Origin: JBDIVL01 sp039794405
GTDB lineage: Bacteria; Planctomycetota; Brocadiia; Brocadiales; Brocadiaceae
NCBI GenBank assembly: GCA_039794405.1
Contig: JBDIVL010000004.1
Span: 1-64,000, forward strand
Direction of reading: 5' to 3'
DNA length: 64,000 bases
The stretch's first letter is position 1, and the number at the start of each line of letters is the position of its first letter. Below, piece by piece: positions 17,701-28,375 of the stretch. Below the pieces are notes generated by a model. The model searched no databases, had not been told where the DNA came from, and was given only the letters and a program-made list of their open reading frames with translations. The translations under genes were made by a program, and so were the position numbers.

Positions 17701-20700
17701 CCTCCAGATATATTGAAAGAGGTGTTTCAATTCCTTATAGGCTCAATGAAATTTCGTTCGTGGAAAGAAAGGTATGCAGAGACTTACAAGTTTCAATTCC
17801 TTATAGGCTCAATGAAATCTGGCAAGCCTATAACGACTTTCTTTTACATTTTCTGTTTCAATTCCTTATAGGCTCAATGAAATTAAAAGTTGCTGCTATT
17901 ATCTCATATACAGAAAAGTTTCAATTCCTTATAGGCTCAATGAAATATCCGACTTATGCTTGAACGAAAACTCAATATCATGTTTCAATTCCTTATAGGC
18001 TCAATGAAATGATATTTGCAACAATATTAAACAGCATTGGGAATGTCGTTTCAATTCCTTATAGGCTCAATGAAATCTTACGCCTGCGAGGGCAAGATGG
18101 AATTTCCCAAAGCGTTTCAATTCCTTATAGGCTCAATGAAATTGCCCTTTGTGTTTTGCAGAGTCTATAGCCAAGCTAGTTTCAATTCCTTATAGGCTCA
18201 ATGAAATTTAAAGAAAGGAGAGTTGAATGCAGAAATGTAGTGTTTCAATTCCTTATAGGCTCAATGAAATGCCTCAAAGTATTTTACAAACTCTTCAGGA
18301 TTAACGGTTTCAATTCCTTATAGGCTCAATGAAATTCGAATCCTGTAGGTTTCTGGAAAGACTACAGAAGGTTTCAATTCCTTATAGGCTCAATGAAATA
18401 TTTTTTCAAAATACCAGCAAAGGCAGGAAATACAGTTTCAATTCCTTATAGGCTCAATGAAATCTTGCATTCCTTGCATGTTGTATTTCATTCTAGCAAT
18501 GTTTCAATTCCTTATAGGCTCAATGAAATCAATCATTGCAACAGAATATTTTATCCTTACTTGTTGTTTCAATTCCTTATAGGCTCAATGAAATCAACAT
18601 AATAGGGGGATAAAATGAAATATCCTACATGTTTCAATTCCTTATAGGCTCAATGAAATCCCGTCAAACGTCCTTCCGAAAATCTTATAATCAATGTTTC
18701 AATTCCTTATAGGCTCAATGAAATAATATTCGGATTATTCTTATCAATATGAATATTGTGTTTCAATTCCTTATAGGCTCAATGAAATGAAAAAGTAATT
18801 AAAAAAATTATAGATGTTTCAGAGTTTCAATTCCTTATAGGCTCAATGAAATGAAGAAGATGAAAACATCTCTTCTTCAATAACAAGTTTCAATTCCTTA
18901 TAGGCTCAATGAAATTAAAGCAATCGTTAATTTGTACCAGAAACGTTTCTCGTTTCAATTCCTTATAGGCTCAATGAAATTCCAAATGAAAAGAAAATGA
19001 GAGATTTACGGTCAACCGTTTCAATTCCTTATAGGCTCAATGAAATCTAATTCTCCTCTTTCACTTCCTATAAGTATTCTTTTGTTTCAATTCCTTATAG
19101 GCTCAATGAAATATTATCAGACGTATAAATATACATCTGTCATTGAGCCGTTTCAATTCCTTATAGGCTCAATGAAATAAAGAGGAACAGAGGCTTGCTG
19201 TTTGTCATTCTATGGTTTCAATTCCTTATAGGCTCAATGAAATGAACCCTGGATTTTTACACGACATACCCTTTCATCGTTTCAATTCCTTATAGGCTCA
19301 ATGAAATGTCCAAAGAGACTCTTCAAATTGATCTCTTTCTTCTCGTTTCAATTCCTTATAGGCTCAATGAAATGGGGATAACGGTCCTTGAGATCAAGGA
19401 TTTTATACCAGTTTCAATTCCTTATAGGCTCAATGAAATAAGTTTCTGGATGATGTCACGATCAAAGGCTGCGTTTCAATTCCTTATAGGCTCAATGAAA
19501 TTGAGATTGCCGACAAGATTATTAAAGAAAACAACATGTTTCAATTCCTTATAGGCTCAATGAAATCACAAGAAAGACCTTCGACTTTCTCGTCATACAG
19601 ATGTTTCAATTCCTTATAGGCTCAATGAAATTTTGTCTGTATCCATCTCTTTATCGAGTTCGTCTTGTTTCAATTCCTTATAGGCTCAATGAAATCTTTC
19701 TTTAAGAATAAAAAATTATCTAATTCTATTAGTTTCAATTCCTTATAGGCTCAATGAAATGGTATGCGCTCACCGATTGGTATGAGTAAGTATCATGTGT
19801 TTCAATTCCTTATAGGCTCAATGAAATACAACATCTTTGGCTTTCCGCCCTTTCCTTTTCTTTGTTTCAATTCCTTATAGGCTCAATGAAATGTCTTTGC
19901 TTTGCGATACATACAAAGACCACACCCGTTTCAATTCCTTATAGGCTCAATGAAATCTTCTACGAAATTAACTCCAGCCCGGACTCCCAGACGTTTCAAT
20001 TCCTTATAGGCTCAATGAAATTATCTCAAAACAGGTCTGTTGATCCTTGATGATTTGTTTCAATTCCTTATAGGCTCAATGAAATATCGATACTCCTATG
20101 TCTTCTTCAATCAAAAGCCCGTTTCAATTCCTTATAGGCTCAATGAAATATGAAGTAGAATCCTACAAGTTAAACGCAATACAGTTTCAATTCCTTATAG
20201 GCTCAATGAAATTGAGCTGGGCGAAACTGGTGTATTGTGACTTACTGCGTTTCAATTCCTTATAGGCTCAATGAAATGAGGATTAAGATCACGATATCGC
20301 GAAGCCCTTTCTGTTTCAATTCCTTATAGGCTCAATGAAATGTCATCTGGCACATTACTTACTTTGCTATGATTTATGTTTCAATTCCTTATAGGCTCAA
20401 TGAAATACGTTTGATATTTTATGGGTACCGTTGTACGCATCGTTTCAATTCCTTATAGGCTCAATGAAATGATTTTAAAGATCTTACGTTCAGATATTTT
20501 CCATCCCGTTTCAATTCCTTATAGGCTCAATGAAATTCATCAGTCTTGTATGTTGTGGCATTAGCAGGAAACTGTTTCAATTCCTTATAGGCTCAATGAA
20601 ATGAGGCAGGACGGGGAATCAAGGCAGGATGTGGAATCGGTTTCAATTCCTTATAGGCTCAATGAAATCCGACAGCGCCGACATCGTAAGCGTTAATAGT

Positions 20701-20861
20701 TCGGTTTCAATTCCTTATAGGCTCAATGAAATTATTCCTTGTTAGCGTTCAGGTATTGAGCATGGATAGTTTCAATTCCTTATAGGCTCAATGAAATAAG
20801 GTCTCTGCAACGATTGCGCAATGTTGGCAGATGTTTCAATTCCTTATAGGCTCAATGAAAT
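14740..20861 (-). CRISPR. Type I-B CRISPR array, 95 repeats and 94 spacers by manual count
   Basis: The 29-base repeat on the plus strand begins GTTTCAATTCC, has TTATAGG in the middle and ends CTCAATGAAAT. Spacers run about 33-39 bases; mean period is about 65. All copies look identical except the leftmost (14740-14768), whose first two bases are TA instead of GT. Read on the minus strand the repeat ends in ATTGAAAC, the standard 8-base crRNA 5' handle of type I-B and related systems, so the array is transcribed leftwards from a leader at 20862-21302. The changed leftmost repeat is then at the distal, oldest end. The cas genes lie upstream on the same strand. Many spurious plus-strand frames through the array (FQFLIGSMK, VSIPYRLNE) are translations of the repeat. 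Confidence 0.98.
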
Positions 20862-21302
20862 CCGTTTTATGGACTCAATAAATAGAAGGGCTTATAACCT
20901 TTTTACAGGATAAAAATGACCAATTTTTTCGTCGACCCTTAATTGTGTAAAAAAAGCGAGAGGTCGACATGATACACTTAAGTCGCCTTTGCATAATACT
21001 ATAACCTACCTTTTTGATTTATCAAGAGAATTTATATTGGTGTACATGCAGTTATTTTCCAAGGGTCGACAGATTTTGTCTTTTAATTATTTAGCTATAA
21101 TGAACGCAAATTAAACGATATAAAAAGTAACACAGATTTTAAGAATTAATTCCGGTTTTTTATTCATATTTATCAATATTCATTATTAATCTCAGAAAAA
21201 TTTATTGATGGCACAATGTTATTCAATTACAAATTGTAAACCAAAATCTATATAAAAGAATGTTTCTTGGATACATCATATCCCATTTTTGTTCAATATC
21301 TA
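20862..21302 (-). promoter_or_regulatory. CRISPR leader
   Basis: AT-rich 441-base region with no gene between cas3 and the array. It contains three copies of a GGTCGAC core: GTCGACCCTT at 20931-20940, GGTCGAC at 20962-20968 and AAGGGTCGAC at 21061-21070; the outer two are perfect inverted copies over ten bases. The leader promoter lies between them. Confidence 0.8.
20998..21025 (-). promoter_or_regulatory. Predicted CRISPR leader promoter
   Basis: Minus strand: TTGATA (21020-21025), 16-base spacer, TATAGT (20998-21003), firing towards the array about 130 bases from the first repeat. Confidence 0.55.
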
Positions 21303-23564
21303 TTATAAAGAATTCTCAATGTTTTTTCCTGGAATAAGACCCATTGTAGGAGAGTATTCATAGGTACATAAAAACATATCCTTTCTTAGATGAGAAATCC
21401 CATCTTTTGCTTTATAGGCAGGTATTGAGAGAGAATGCCTTCTTATTGTATATAAAGCCTTTATTCTATCTGTTCTTTTTATATCCGTTTTATCAAGTAA
21501 GTTAATTGCTTCATCAATTTCTTTACTAAACGTCTCATATACATTAACTGGTATTACTGTCATGTTTGAAATCTTTCTGAATAATTCCTGCGCATCTCTT
21601 TTGTTGTCAGCTTCGAGACCGTTTTCTAAAAGACGAATTGACGTATCAAATCTTTTTATATATTGTGTTCCATTAGGATTCTCTCTGGAAAAAATCTTTT
21701 TAACAACAAATTGTTTATCTTCTTCACTAAAAAGCTTTCCATTGAAAGGCTGAAGTTCTTCTAGAGATGCATTGACAATGTCTTTATCATAAATGTATCC
21801 GATGCCAGAGGCATTTTCAAATATATGCACATTTGGTAATGTACCTTTGTATATAAAAGGTTCATCGATTTTTCCTTTTGAATCTCTTAATATTCTTCCC
21901 ATTCGTTGAATAAGAGCATCAATAGTTGCCAGTTCTGAAAATAGAATAGGGAAATCAATATTTAAAGAGGCTTCCACAAGCTGAGTTGTTATCCAAATAC
22001 CAGTACAATTTTTATCTAGGATATCGCCTTCTTTTTTTCTTCTAGATTGGTAAGTAAACGCTGAATGAAGAAGATGAGTTGGAATATTTAATCTTTTGTT
22101 ATCTATATATTTCTTTATAGCTTCAAAAACTTGTTGTGCCTTTTTTACTGTGTTTACTATTACGAGAACTTTACCATGTTTTAAATAAGCATCAATAATT
22201 TGTCCTGCATTTTCAGCAATATCGTCATTTACTAACTTTATTTTATGTTTTATATCATGTAAAGTTTTTTCAAGAAGAATAGTATTTGGAATCTTTTCTA
22301 GATATTCTTTATATAAAGGTGGTAGTGTAGCTGTCATCAAACAAAATTTACCTCCAAGTGAAACGATTTCTCGCAATCCTCTAAGAATAACAGCTACAAT
22401 TTCTGCATCATACGACTGGATTTCATCGATAATCACTTTTGAATAAGAAAGGGTAGCATATACCTTTTCATAGCCTTTATATTTGAAAGTTGCAGTAAAA
22501 AGCTGGTCTGCGGTAGATATGGTAACGGGCATTGCAAACTGTCTGGAAATATCTATAAGGTGAAGACTTTGACTTAAACCTTCACTATTAGAGTCATTTC
22601 TCTCTGCCATCTTTTCTAATGCTCCTTCAAGTTGATAAAAGGAACTATCGCTGTGTAAAAGACCGACAAATTCATTATTTCTGTATGTCTCTTTTGTTCT
22701 TTCAAACATAGCATTAACGGATGTCCTCACAGGCAGAGTATAAAAGCCTTTATCCTTGCCAAGCCACAGATAAGCAAATTCTGTTTTACCAATCCCAGTA
22801 CTAGCCGTCATTACAATATTATTTGTACGATAAGGGACCGCATCTGTTTGCCAAATACATTCTTTTTTAACACCTTTATGTATAAGGTACGGAATAACAA
22901 AATCCTGAGAATCGCCAAGTGGCTTTTCTTCAACACTTAAATGAGCAGAGGCGGCGTGATCAATCCTGTGAAGTAGTCCTTTTAGTAAGATATAAAGTTT
23001 GTAAACTTCCCCATCTGATGCCTTAATCCGTCTTTCTATCTTCTTACGATATGCCCATTTTAGTTTGTTTGGTATTGGTACTATTGCTTGCATGTCCGAT
23101 AAATACAGCAAATTTGGTGTTAAGTCGTCTTCAATAATTTTTTTAATTTCGTCCCATCTTGTGGGATTTTCTATTATTTCTCTTTCTCTGTCTTTATCGT
23201 GATGATAGGCAATTGCCTGATAAAGCACTGGGTGAAACTCTTTTGGAAAAGGTTGTAGATCAACTTCGCTTAAAAAAGCAGGGGATAATAAATTATGAGG
23301 CACTTCTTCTCGAAACTCTGGCTGAATAAGCAGTAACCCGAGTTTTTTGCGGATTCTATTCTGGAAAGGGGTATGTAGTTTTCCAATATCGTGATATTTT
23401 ATTACAAGTTCTAATGCCTTCCAGAAGTGTTCAATGAAATTTTGTGGAATACATCTTTCTAGCCTTTCCCCATATAATTCTTTAAATGATTCAAGTTCTT
23501 TTAATAATTGTTCTGTATGGGTTTTCAAATCCTCCGGTGGGCTTGATTTGGCATACACCACCAT
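21303..23564 (-). CDS. cas3: CRISPR type I-B Cas3 (HD nuclease-helicase)
   Basis: 753 residues. It unwinds and cuts DNA recognised by the Cascade complex. The N-terminal HD nuclease has His16 and HDIGK (58-62). The SF2 helicase follows with Walker A STGIGKTEF (about 255), DEIQ (about 379), the SAT-like MTATLPP and motif VI QRMGRILRD. GAGGAGGAAG lies eight bases before ATG 23564, inside the end of cas5, with a 40-base overlap. Last gene of the cas operon; directly followed by the leader, where an adaptation module would often be. Confidence 0.95.
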   Translation of the reverse strand: MVVYAKSSPPEDLKTHTEQLLKELESFKELYGERLERCIPQNFIEHFWKALELVIKYHDIGKLHTPFQNRIRKKLGLLLIQPEFREEVPHNLLSPAFLSEVDLQPFPKEFHPVLYQAIAYHHDKDREREIIENPTRWDEIKKIIEDDLTPNLLYLSDMQAIVPIPNKLKWAYRKKIERRIKASDGEVYKLYILLKGLLHRIDHAASAHLSVEEKPLGDSQDFVIPYLIHKGVKKECIWQTDAVPYRTNNIVMTASTGIGKTEFAYLWLGKDKGFYTLPVRTSVNAMFERTKETYRNNEFVGLLHSDSSFYQLEGALEKMAERNDSNSEGLSQSLHLIDISRQFAMPVTISTADQLFTATFKYKGYEKVYATLSYSKVIIDEIQSYDAEIVAVILRGLREIVSLGGKFCLMTATLPPLYKEYLEKIPNTILLEKTLHDIKHKIKLVNDDIAENAGQIIDAYLKHGKVLVIVNTVKKAQQVFEAIKKYIDNKRLNIPTHLLHSAFTYQSRRKKEGDILDKNCTGIWITTQLVEASLNIDFPILFSELATIDALIQRMGRILRDSKGKIDEPFIYKGTLPNVHIFENASGIGYIYDKDIVNASLEELQPFNGKLFSEEDKQFVVKKIFSRENPNGTQYIKRFDTSIRLLENGLEADNKRDAQELFRKISNMTVIPVNVYETFSKEIDEAINLLDKTDIKRTDRIKALYTIRRHSLSIPAYKAKDGISHLRKDMFLCTYEYSPTMGLIPGKNIENSL

Positions 23565-24220
23565 ACTTTATCTTCCTCCTCATCAAATGTAATTCTTCCG
23601 TTTTCTTCAATGTTATCTTTTTCAACGTATATATAATCAAGCCACTGGAAATTTCTTATCTTTCGAGTGTTCTTCCCAATCTTTACATCCTCAAAGCTAT
23701 AATATCCTGGAAGTTTTAACGGTATACCATTAAGATTGAAAGAATCAGCAATCTCTTTTCTGATATAGCAAGGGATATTAATTTGTTCTACCTCTATCTC
23801 TTTATCTTCACAATTGAGTCGTTTTACTTTCTCCACTTTTAAAAGGTCTTCAGCCCTACCAAGATAAGGATAGTAAGGAGGTGAATGAAAGGCATCTTCT
23901 AACCTTTCTAAAATAGGCTTTTCAGCCTTTACATGGACAGTTAAATTTACGTTGTTTAAGGCATTGACAATGATGGGATATCGATCGAATGTTTCTCCAC
24001 TTCCTTTTTTATAATGTTGATAATCCCGAAGTAGGGCATCATATTGCCCCTGTATACTTACGTTTATATTAGGAATTGTCTCTTTCATCCCAAGAAGCTG
24101 ATGAATAAGTCCCAATACGGTTGATGGAGCGGGTAACGGATATGTCTCAATTACCTCCATCGTAATTGGGTTCCTGTAAACGGCAACTTCTTGAAAAAGT
24201 TTAACCTTTAAGACTTCCAT
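23525..24220 (-). CDS. cas5: CRISPR type I-B Cas5 (Cas5t)
   Basis: 231-residue RAMP-fold protein that caps the crRNA 5' handle in Cascade. N terminus LKVKLFQEVAVYRNP and the glycine/proline-rich TYPLPAPSTVLGLIHQLLG are typical of the Cas5t branch. Its ATG shares one base with the cas7 stop (TAATG), so translation is coupled. Confidence 0.9.
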   Translation of the reverse strand: MEVLKVKLFQEVAVYRNPITMEVIETYPLPAPSTVLGLIHQLLGMKETIPNINVSIQGQYDALLRDYQHYKKGSGETFDRYPIIVNALNNVNLTVHVKAEKPILERLEDAFHSPPYYPYLGRAEDLLKVEKVKRLNCEDKEIEVEQINIPCYIRKEIADSFNLNGIPLKLPGYYSFEDVKIGKNTRKIRNFQWLDYIYVEKDNIEENGRITFDEEEDKVWWCMPNQAHRRI

Positions 24221-25218
24221 TATTTCACCCCATAGAAATCGTTAACCTTTAATTTTAAGGTATCAATAGCCGTTTCTGGTGAAAAGACATTGCTCAAACT
24301 TGTTCCGTTAGAGAAAAACCCATTCCGTAGTCCTATCACTGTGTTAGTCTGAACTTGTTCTTTATTTAACTTATCATTGTCCTTATAACAATAATTGGAA
24401 CTTAAAATCTCATCTATCGCTTCTTTTACAATCTTCGGTTTACCATTTTCCCATTCTATTTTTACACTATTCATAAAAAATGGATTCTTTACAGGATAAA
24501 CCCCACCGATTATGAAAAGAGGTTTAAGGTCTTCTCTTCTACCTCTTATGTCTCGATAGAGATTTTTAAGTACCTCAAGAAATTCGTTCACTCTATTCGC
24601 ACGTTCCTCAGGTTGATCAAGCAGTTTAATTCTATCTTTTGGATCTAATGTTTCATTGTGTTCTTCACTACCTATTCTATTCAAATCTATAGTTATCGTA
24701 TACTTATACAGACTACGATGTTGTTCAATATTTGCAATGTTAGGGTCTTCACCCGCTCTATCAGACAACCATTTGTTATTTAAGAACTCAATATCATTAT
24801 AAAAGGCTTCAAGGGAAATGGCAGGAGTAAGGCGGACTGGGGCAACTCTTATCATCGTGTCTTCTTGTTGAGAGGCTTCTCCTGCGTCAGTCTCCTTTTT
24901 TTTCTTTTCTCTTTTTTTTGTTTTCATGTATCCAAATAAATCTATCTCCTCACTGTCCTTAATCGATGTATCTCTTTTGAATTGGACTACCTTTTTATTC
25001 CCTGATCCCTGCGGTTCCACATCACCAAGCCTCCAGCCAAATTGCTCTACTCCTTGCTTAACAATACTGTATCTTAAAGATTGTCTGGACGCAAAACTGA
25101 AGACATCCCCACTACCCCTCCTCAATTTTTTAAGTACTGACAAGTTGCTACCAAAACCTTCATCATAGTTAAGCGATTGCGCCTCAACAATTATTGTAAC
25201 CGTTAATCCTTTATTCAT
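24220..25218 (-). CDS. cas7: CRISPR type I-B Cas7 (Cst2/DevR)
   Basis: 332 residues; forms the Cascade backbone along the crRNA. N terminus GLTVTIIVEAQSLNYDEGFG with SRQSLRYSIV marks the Cst2/DevR branch. A lysine-rich insertion (residues about 98-118) is likely a disordered loop. Overlaps the cas8 stop by 8 bases and has GAGGGGACG upstream. Confidence 0.93.
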   Translation of the reverse strand: MNKGLTVTIIVEAQSLNYDEGFGSNLSVLKKLRRGSGDVFSFASRQSLRYSIVKQGVEQFGWRLGDVEPQGSGNKKVVQFKRDTSIKDSEEIDLFGYMKTKKREKKKKETDAGEASQQEDTMIRVAPVRLTPAISLEAFYNDIEFLNNKWLSDRAGEDPNIANIEQHRSLYKYTITIDLNRIGSEEHNETLDPKDRIKLLDQPEERANRVNEFLEVLKNLYRDIRGRREDLKPLFIIGGVYPVKNPFFMNSVKIEWENGKPKIVKEAIDEILSSNYCYKDNDKLNKEQVQTNTVIGLRNGFFSNGTSLSNVFSPETAIDTLKLKVNDFYGVK

Positions 25219-26935
25219 CTTTCGTCCCCTCTGCTTGAGTTAAAATTTGTGTATTTTCAGTTTCCGTAACATTCTGCAAGAATCCTGTCATAAAGGCGTA
25301 AGCCTTCGCCTCGAAGTCAATAGTATCTTTTGTATTCAAAAGACCAAGAAAGACTTCTGGAATTGGCTTTTCTGTATTATTGATATAAAGTCTTATAACC
25401 TCATCATAAAACTCTACATACTTACCCATTCTGATTAAAGAAAGTAGTTTGTAAGAAAGCCGCTTCTTTTTATCGGGTTTTAAATCAGTAAAATCTTGTT
25501 CTCCTCTAGCAAAAAATTGCCCTCGAAGAATTCCGTAGACCTGTTTTGAATCCATAAGATCACCCCCTTTAGAGTAATGTATATTTATCTGTCTTTTAGC
25601 TGCCTGGACAAAGGCTAAAGCAAAAGAATTATATGGATGCTCTTTCCCATTATCTAAAAACCCTCTAAGATTTTTATACGCTAAGGGGTAAAGGCTATCA
25701 TTTTCCAATAATCGCTTTATGGCCTCGGATTTAATGTTAACCCGTATATCTTTTTGAAGATTTAAAGCGCCTTTAATATTTTGGAGAGTATCTACAACTT
25801 TTTGGTTAGAAAATAGCTCCGCAATATCTTTACCCACATGAAAATACTTAAATACGGGTTTGCCTATATTTTTTTGGGCAACTGTTTTTAGCTCAACAAA
25901 GAAAATATTTTGTAAAACCCACTTGCACTGTTTCCTTTTATATTTAAGTAAAATATCTTGCAATATACTTTCATAAATTGAGTTTTCTACTTTCTCTGAA
26001 AAGTTGTCGTAAAAACTTTTTAAAGCATCATTTTCTTCGATAAGAAGTTCTAAAGAAGGCATATTGACGAATATGTAATCAGTTCTATCGCTGGTTACTA
26101 ATCGGTACGGTTTCTTATTTAACCCAGCAAAGGAACAGAGTAAGATAAGCTCACAAAGATCGCACAAAAAAAGGTCTGGAAGAGTGTTGTAAAAGAAGTT
26201 TTTAAATTTTTCTACGCTCACCCCAGAGATTGAAAAAAGGCCTTCATTGAAAACATTGTCAGTAAGAGAAATATCACTGCTATTTATCTTGTTTTGATTG
26301 CAAAATCTACATACTATACCCTCGATATTTGGTTCTTTCAATACCATTATGGCATCAGCTATGTATTTATCTCTAAGGCCATACAATCTATCCCCTTTAT
26401 AACTTGAATTGCATAATATATGCTTATTAAAATAAAAATTACTAAGGTGGTTTCGAATCACATTTTGAGTTTTAATGCCTTCTATCTTATTCTCTTTTGT
26501 TTCAGATATTTTCTTTTTGAGTGAATCTATCTTTTTGCCTTTTAAGCTGCTATTTTCAATAATATTCAAAAGCCCATTAAAATAACTATCAATAACATTA
26601 ACTACCTCACTCGAATATTCTTTAAAGCCTCCATCGCATTTTATCGACTTCAATTGTGACAAATACCTTCCCCTGATGTCATCGAAATTAGTATTTAGCT
26701 CATTATTAAAAACCTCTTTGATTTTATTCTGCTCTTTAATGATAAGTAGAGTTTCATATTGGTTCTTTAGGGTGAATTTAAAATAAGCATCTTCGAAGCC
26801 TTCTAAAAGTCCCGTAGTAATAAATAGAGAACCATCCCTTATTACGTCTTTATAAGGAATTCCTTTTTCATTGAGTATCCTTAAAAACCCTACAATCCCA
26901 GCATTATAGAGCCAGTTTCCGATTGTTATTTTCAT
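25211..26935 (-). CDS. cas8b: CRISPR type I-B large subunit Cas8b (Cst1-like)
   Basis: 574 residues; large Cascade subunit expected to recognise the PAM. The N terminus ITIGNWLYNAGIVGFLRIL fits Cst1/Cas8b1. Two CxxC pairs, CRFC (about 210) and CDLC (about 258), form the zinc-finger-like element of this family. Large subunits are poorly conserved, so the subfamily name is less certain than the role, which context fixes. Overlaps cas6 by four bases (ATGA). Confidence 0.88.
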   Translation of the reverse strand: MKITIGNWLYNAGIVGFLRILNEKGIPYKDVIRDGSLFITTGLLEGFEDAYFKFTLKNQYETLLIIKEQNKIKEVFNNELNTNFDDIRGRYLSQLKSIKCDGGFKEYSSEVVNVIDSYFNGLLNIIENSSLKGKKIDSLKKKISETKENKIEGIKTQNVIRNHLSNFYFNKHILCNSSYKGDRLYGLRDKYIADAIMVLKEPNIEGIVCRFCNQNKINSSDISLTDNVFNEGLFSISGVSVEKFKNFFYNTLPDLFLCDLCELILLCSFAGLNKKPYRLVTSDRTDYIFVNMPSLELLIEENDALKSFYDNFSEKVENSIYESILQDILLKYKRKQCKWVLQNIFFVELKTVAQKNIGKPVFKYFHVGKDIAELFSNQKVVDTLQNIKGALNLQKDIRVNIKSEAIKRLLENDSLYPLAYKNLRGFLDNGKEHPYNSFALAFVQAAKRQINIHYSKGGDLMDSKQVYGILRGQFFARGEQDFTDLKPDKKKRLSYKLLSLIRMGKYVEFYDEVIRLYINNTEKPIPEVFLGLLNTKDTIDFEAKAYAFMTGFLQNVTETENTQILTQAEGTKDE

Positions 26936-27639
26936 CTCATCACCCTCAACATCCCAAAACCCTGACTCCTTCTGACACCCAAACCCACAGTTTGGATTAA
27001 TTGTAATACTTTCGGATTAGCAGATAATGCAAAAATACCTTCAAACCCCTGCATATTTCCACCATAGTGTTTGACTACCTGCCGTTTTATTTTTACAGGG
27101 TTGAAAATTACTTTGGCATTATTTATTCCCAGAAGCTCATTGACCATTGTAGTTACGCATGCATCAAAGGCATTAGAAAACTCTGAATTATCTGGAATAA
27201 AATACCAATCTTTTTTCCCAACAGAGTTAATCAATACCGTAGACATGGTTTTAAATACAGCAGTATCGCCTATTATCTGAGGTTCTTGTAACAGCATTGC
27301 TTTTAGTCGTTTAAGTTGATTATCTTCAAAAAATGGAAAATATTTTGTTTTGTCAGCCACTAAACCATTATAGATATAAGTTCCAATTTCATAGGAATTG
27401 GTAGAAAAATTGAATACCAATGTCTTACCCACCTTAAATTCATCACCACTTTTAAGAAAACCATCCGGGGAGTATACAGAAAAGGTATATGGCTTTGCCT
27501 TTTGGTCTTCCTCATAAAACTTCTTGTATAAATCTTTATTGGCAGTCTCCATTGCCTTCTTTATTAAAGAAATAAATCCGCTTCGATAATCCACGGGAAT
27601 CATATCCTCTGATAACTCATACGTTACCGAAAATCTCAT
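26932..27639 (-). CDS. cas6: CRISPR pre-crRNA endonuclease Cas6
   Basis: 235 residues from ATG 27639 (MRFSVTYELSE), which has GGGGGGA eight bases upstream; the longer frame from 27807 adds an unlikely basic extension and no ribosome site. Ferredoxin-like RAMP with the C-terminal glycine-rich loop GLGVRRSQGFGMLRV. Cuts the repeat to leave the ATTGAAAC handle. First gene of the cas operon. Confidence 0.92.
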   Translation of the reverse strand: MRFSVTYELSEDMIPVDYRSGFISLIKKAMETANKDLYKKFYEEDQKAKPYTFSVYSPDGFLKSGDEFKVGKTLVFNFSTNSYEIGTYIYNGLVADKTKYFPFFEDNQLKRLKAMLLQEPQIIGDTAVFKTMSTVLINSVGKKDWYFIPDNSEFSNAFDACVTTMVNELLGINNAKVIFNPVKIKRQVVKHYGGNMQGFEGIFALSANPKVLQLIQTVGLGVRRSQGFGMLRVMR

Positions 27640-28073
27640 TCTGAAATCCCCCCCTTCCTGACTTTGACTTAAGAAATATTTCCGTAGTATATACCACTTA
27701 AATTGTTGTTTGCCTTCTCTGAAAGAATGATCTGGACCCGGCCTTGCTGAGAAATTGTAGGTTACTGCTCGTATCTGACGGTGGTAGCTAAAGTCGATAA
27801 TACCCAATCTCTCCGCTAAAGGGTTGTCTTTGTTTTCGCCTTTGTAACACCGAAAGCTGATTTTCAGTTGCAGCGCTGTAGATAATCAAGCGCCTGACTT
27901 CCCGTCACATTCACTCATAAACCTGCGGGTTTATGGCGCTTTACATTTGAGGTACAAGGTATCAACTCTGTAAATTCCTGTTTTAACGCAGGCATCATAG
28001 CAACTTCATTTCTCAGCGTCAATTACTATCTATTTCACAAGAAAAAAGTCTTTACCAATTGCTTAACAAAAAT

Positions 28074-28104
28074 GTTCAACCGTCTTCGATTGAACCGAAA
28101 CGTT
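28074..28104. repeat. Family A palindromic repeat, copy 5 (inverted)
   Basis: GTTCAACCGTCTTCGATTG, AACCGAAACGTTT. It lies in the 27640-28547 gap, which also has a small hairpin at about 27916-27933 (ATAAACC, GGGTTTAT), a family C repeat, an inserted segment and a 42-base element shared with 57.1 kb. Confidence 0.65.
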
Positions 28105-28252
28105 TCGCACTTTTCGTGTGCCTGCATCACTGCGACAATTTCAACATTTTCTGCATTCCTGATTCCTGTATAAAACTCTGGTAAAATCGGCTAAGGGTGA
28201 TACAATTTATTATGTATCCAGGTATTTTACATAATAGCAGTACCCATGAAAC

Positions 28253-28375
28253 ACTAGCGAGGCGAAGCCTCAGACCGATAAAAGAGATCATGGCTATCAG
28301 CAACCGGGTAGAAGCCGCAGGCTGACTGTAGATAGCTGATTGCTCATACTATACTGGTTACTTTTAAAACTTGAT
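28253..28375 (+). repeat. Family C repeat, copy 1, upstream of a DUF4878-like gene
   Basis: Begins ACTAGCGAGGCGAAGCCTC with AGACCGAT, contains GCAGGCTGACTG and ends ACTGGTTACTTTTAAAACTT. Copies at 53757-53880 and 57169-57240 share the same parts in the same order, always with the ACTGG..TTTTAA end pointing at a gene start. Confidence 0.65.

Noticed and set aside
14740..20050. Many plus-strand frames of 60-85 codons inside the CRISPR array (FQFLIGSMK / VSIPYRLNE repeats)
   Set aside because: They are translations of the CRISPR repeat in different frames, interrupted by spacers; no ribosome sites and the array is transcribed on the other strand.
27640..27807. N-terminal extension of Cas6
   Set aside because: No family similarity and no ribosome site; GGGGGGA marks ATG 27639.
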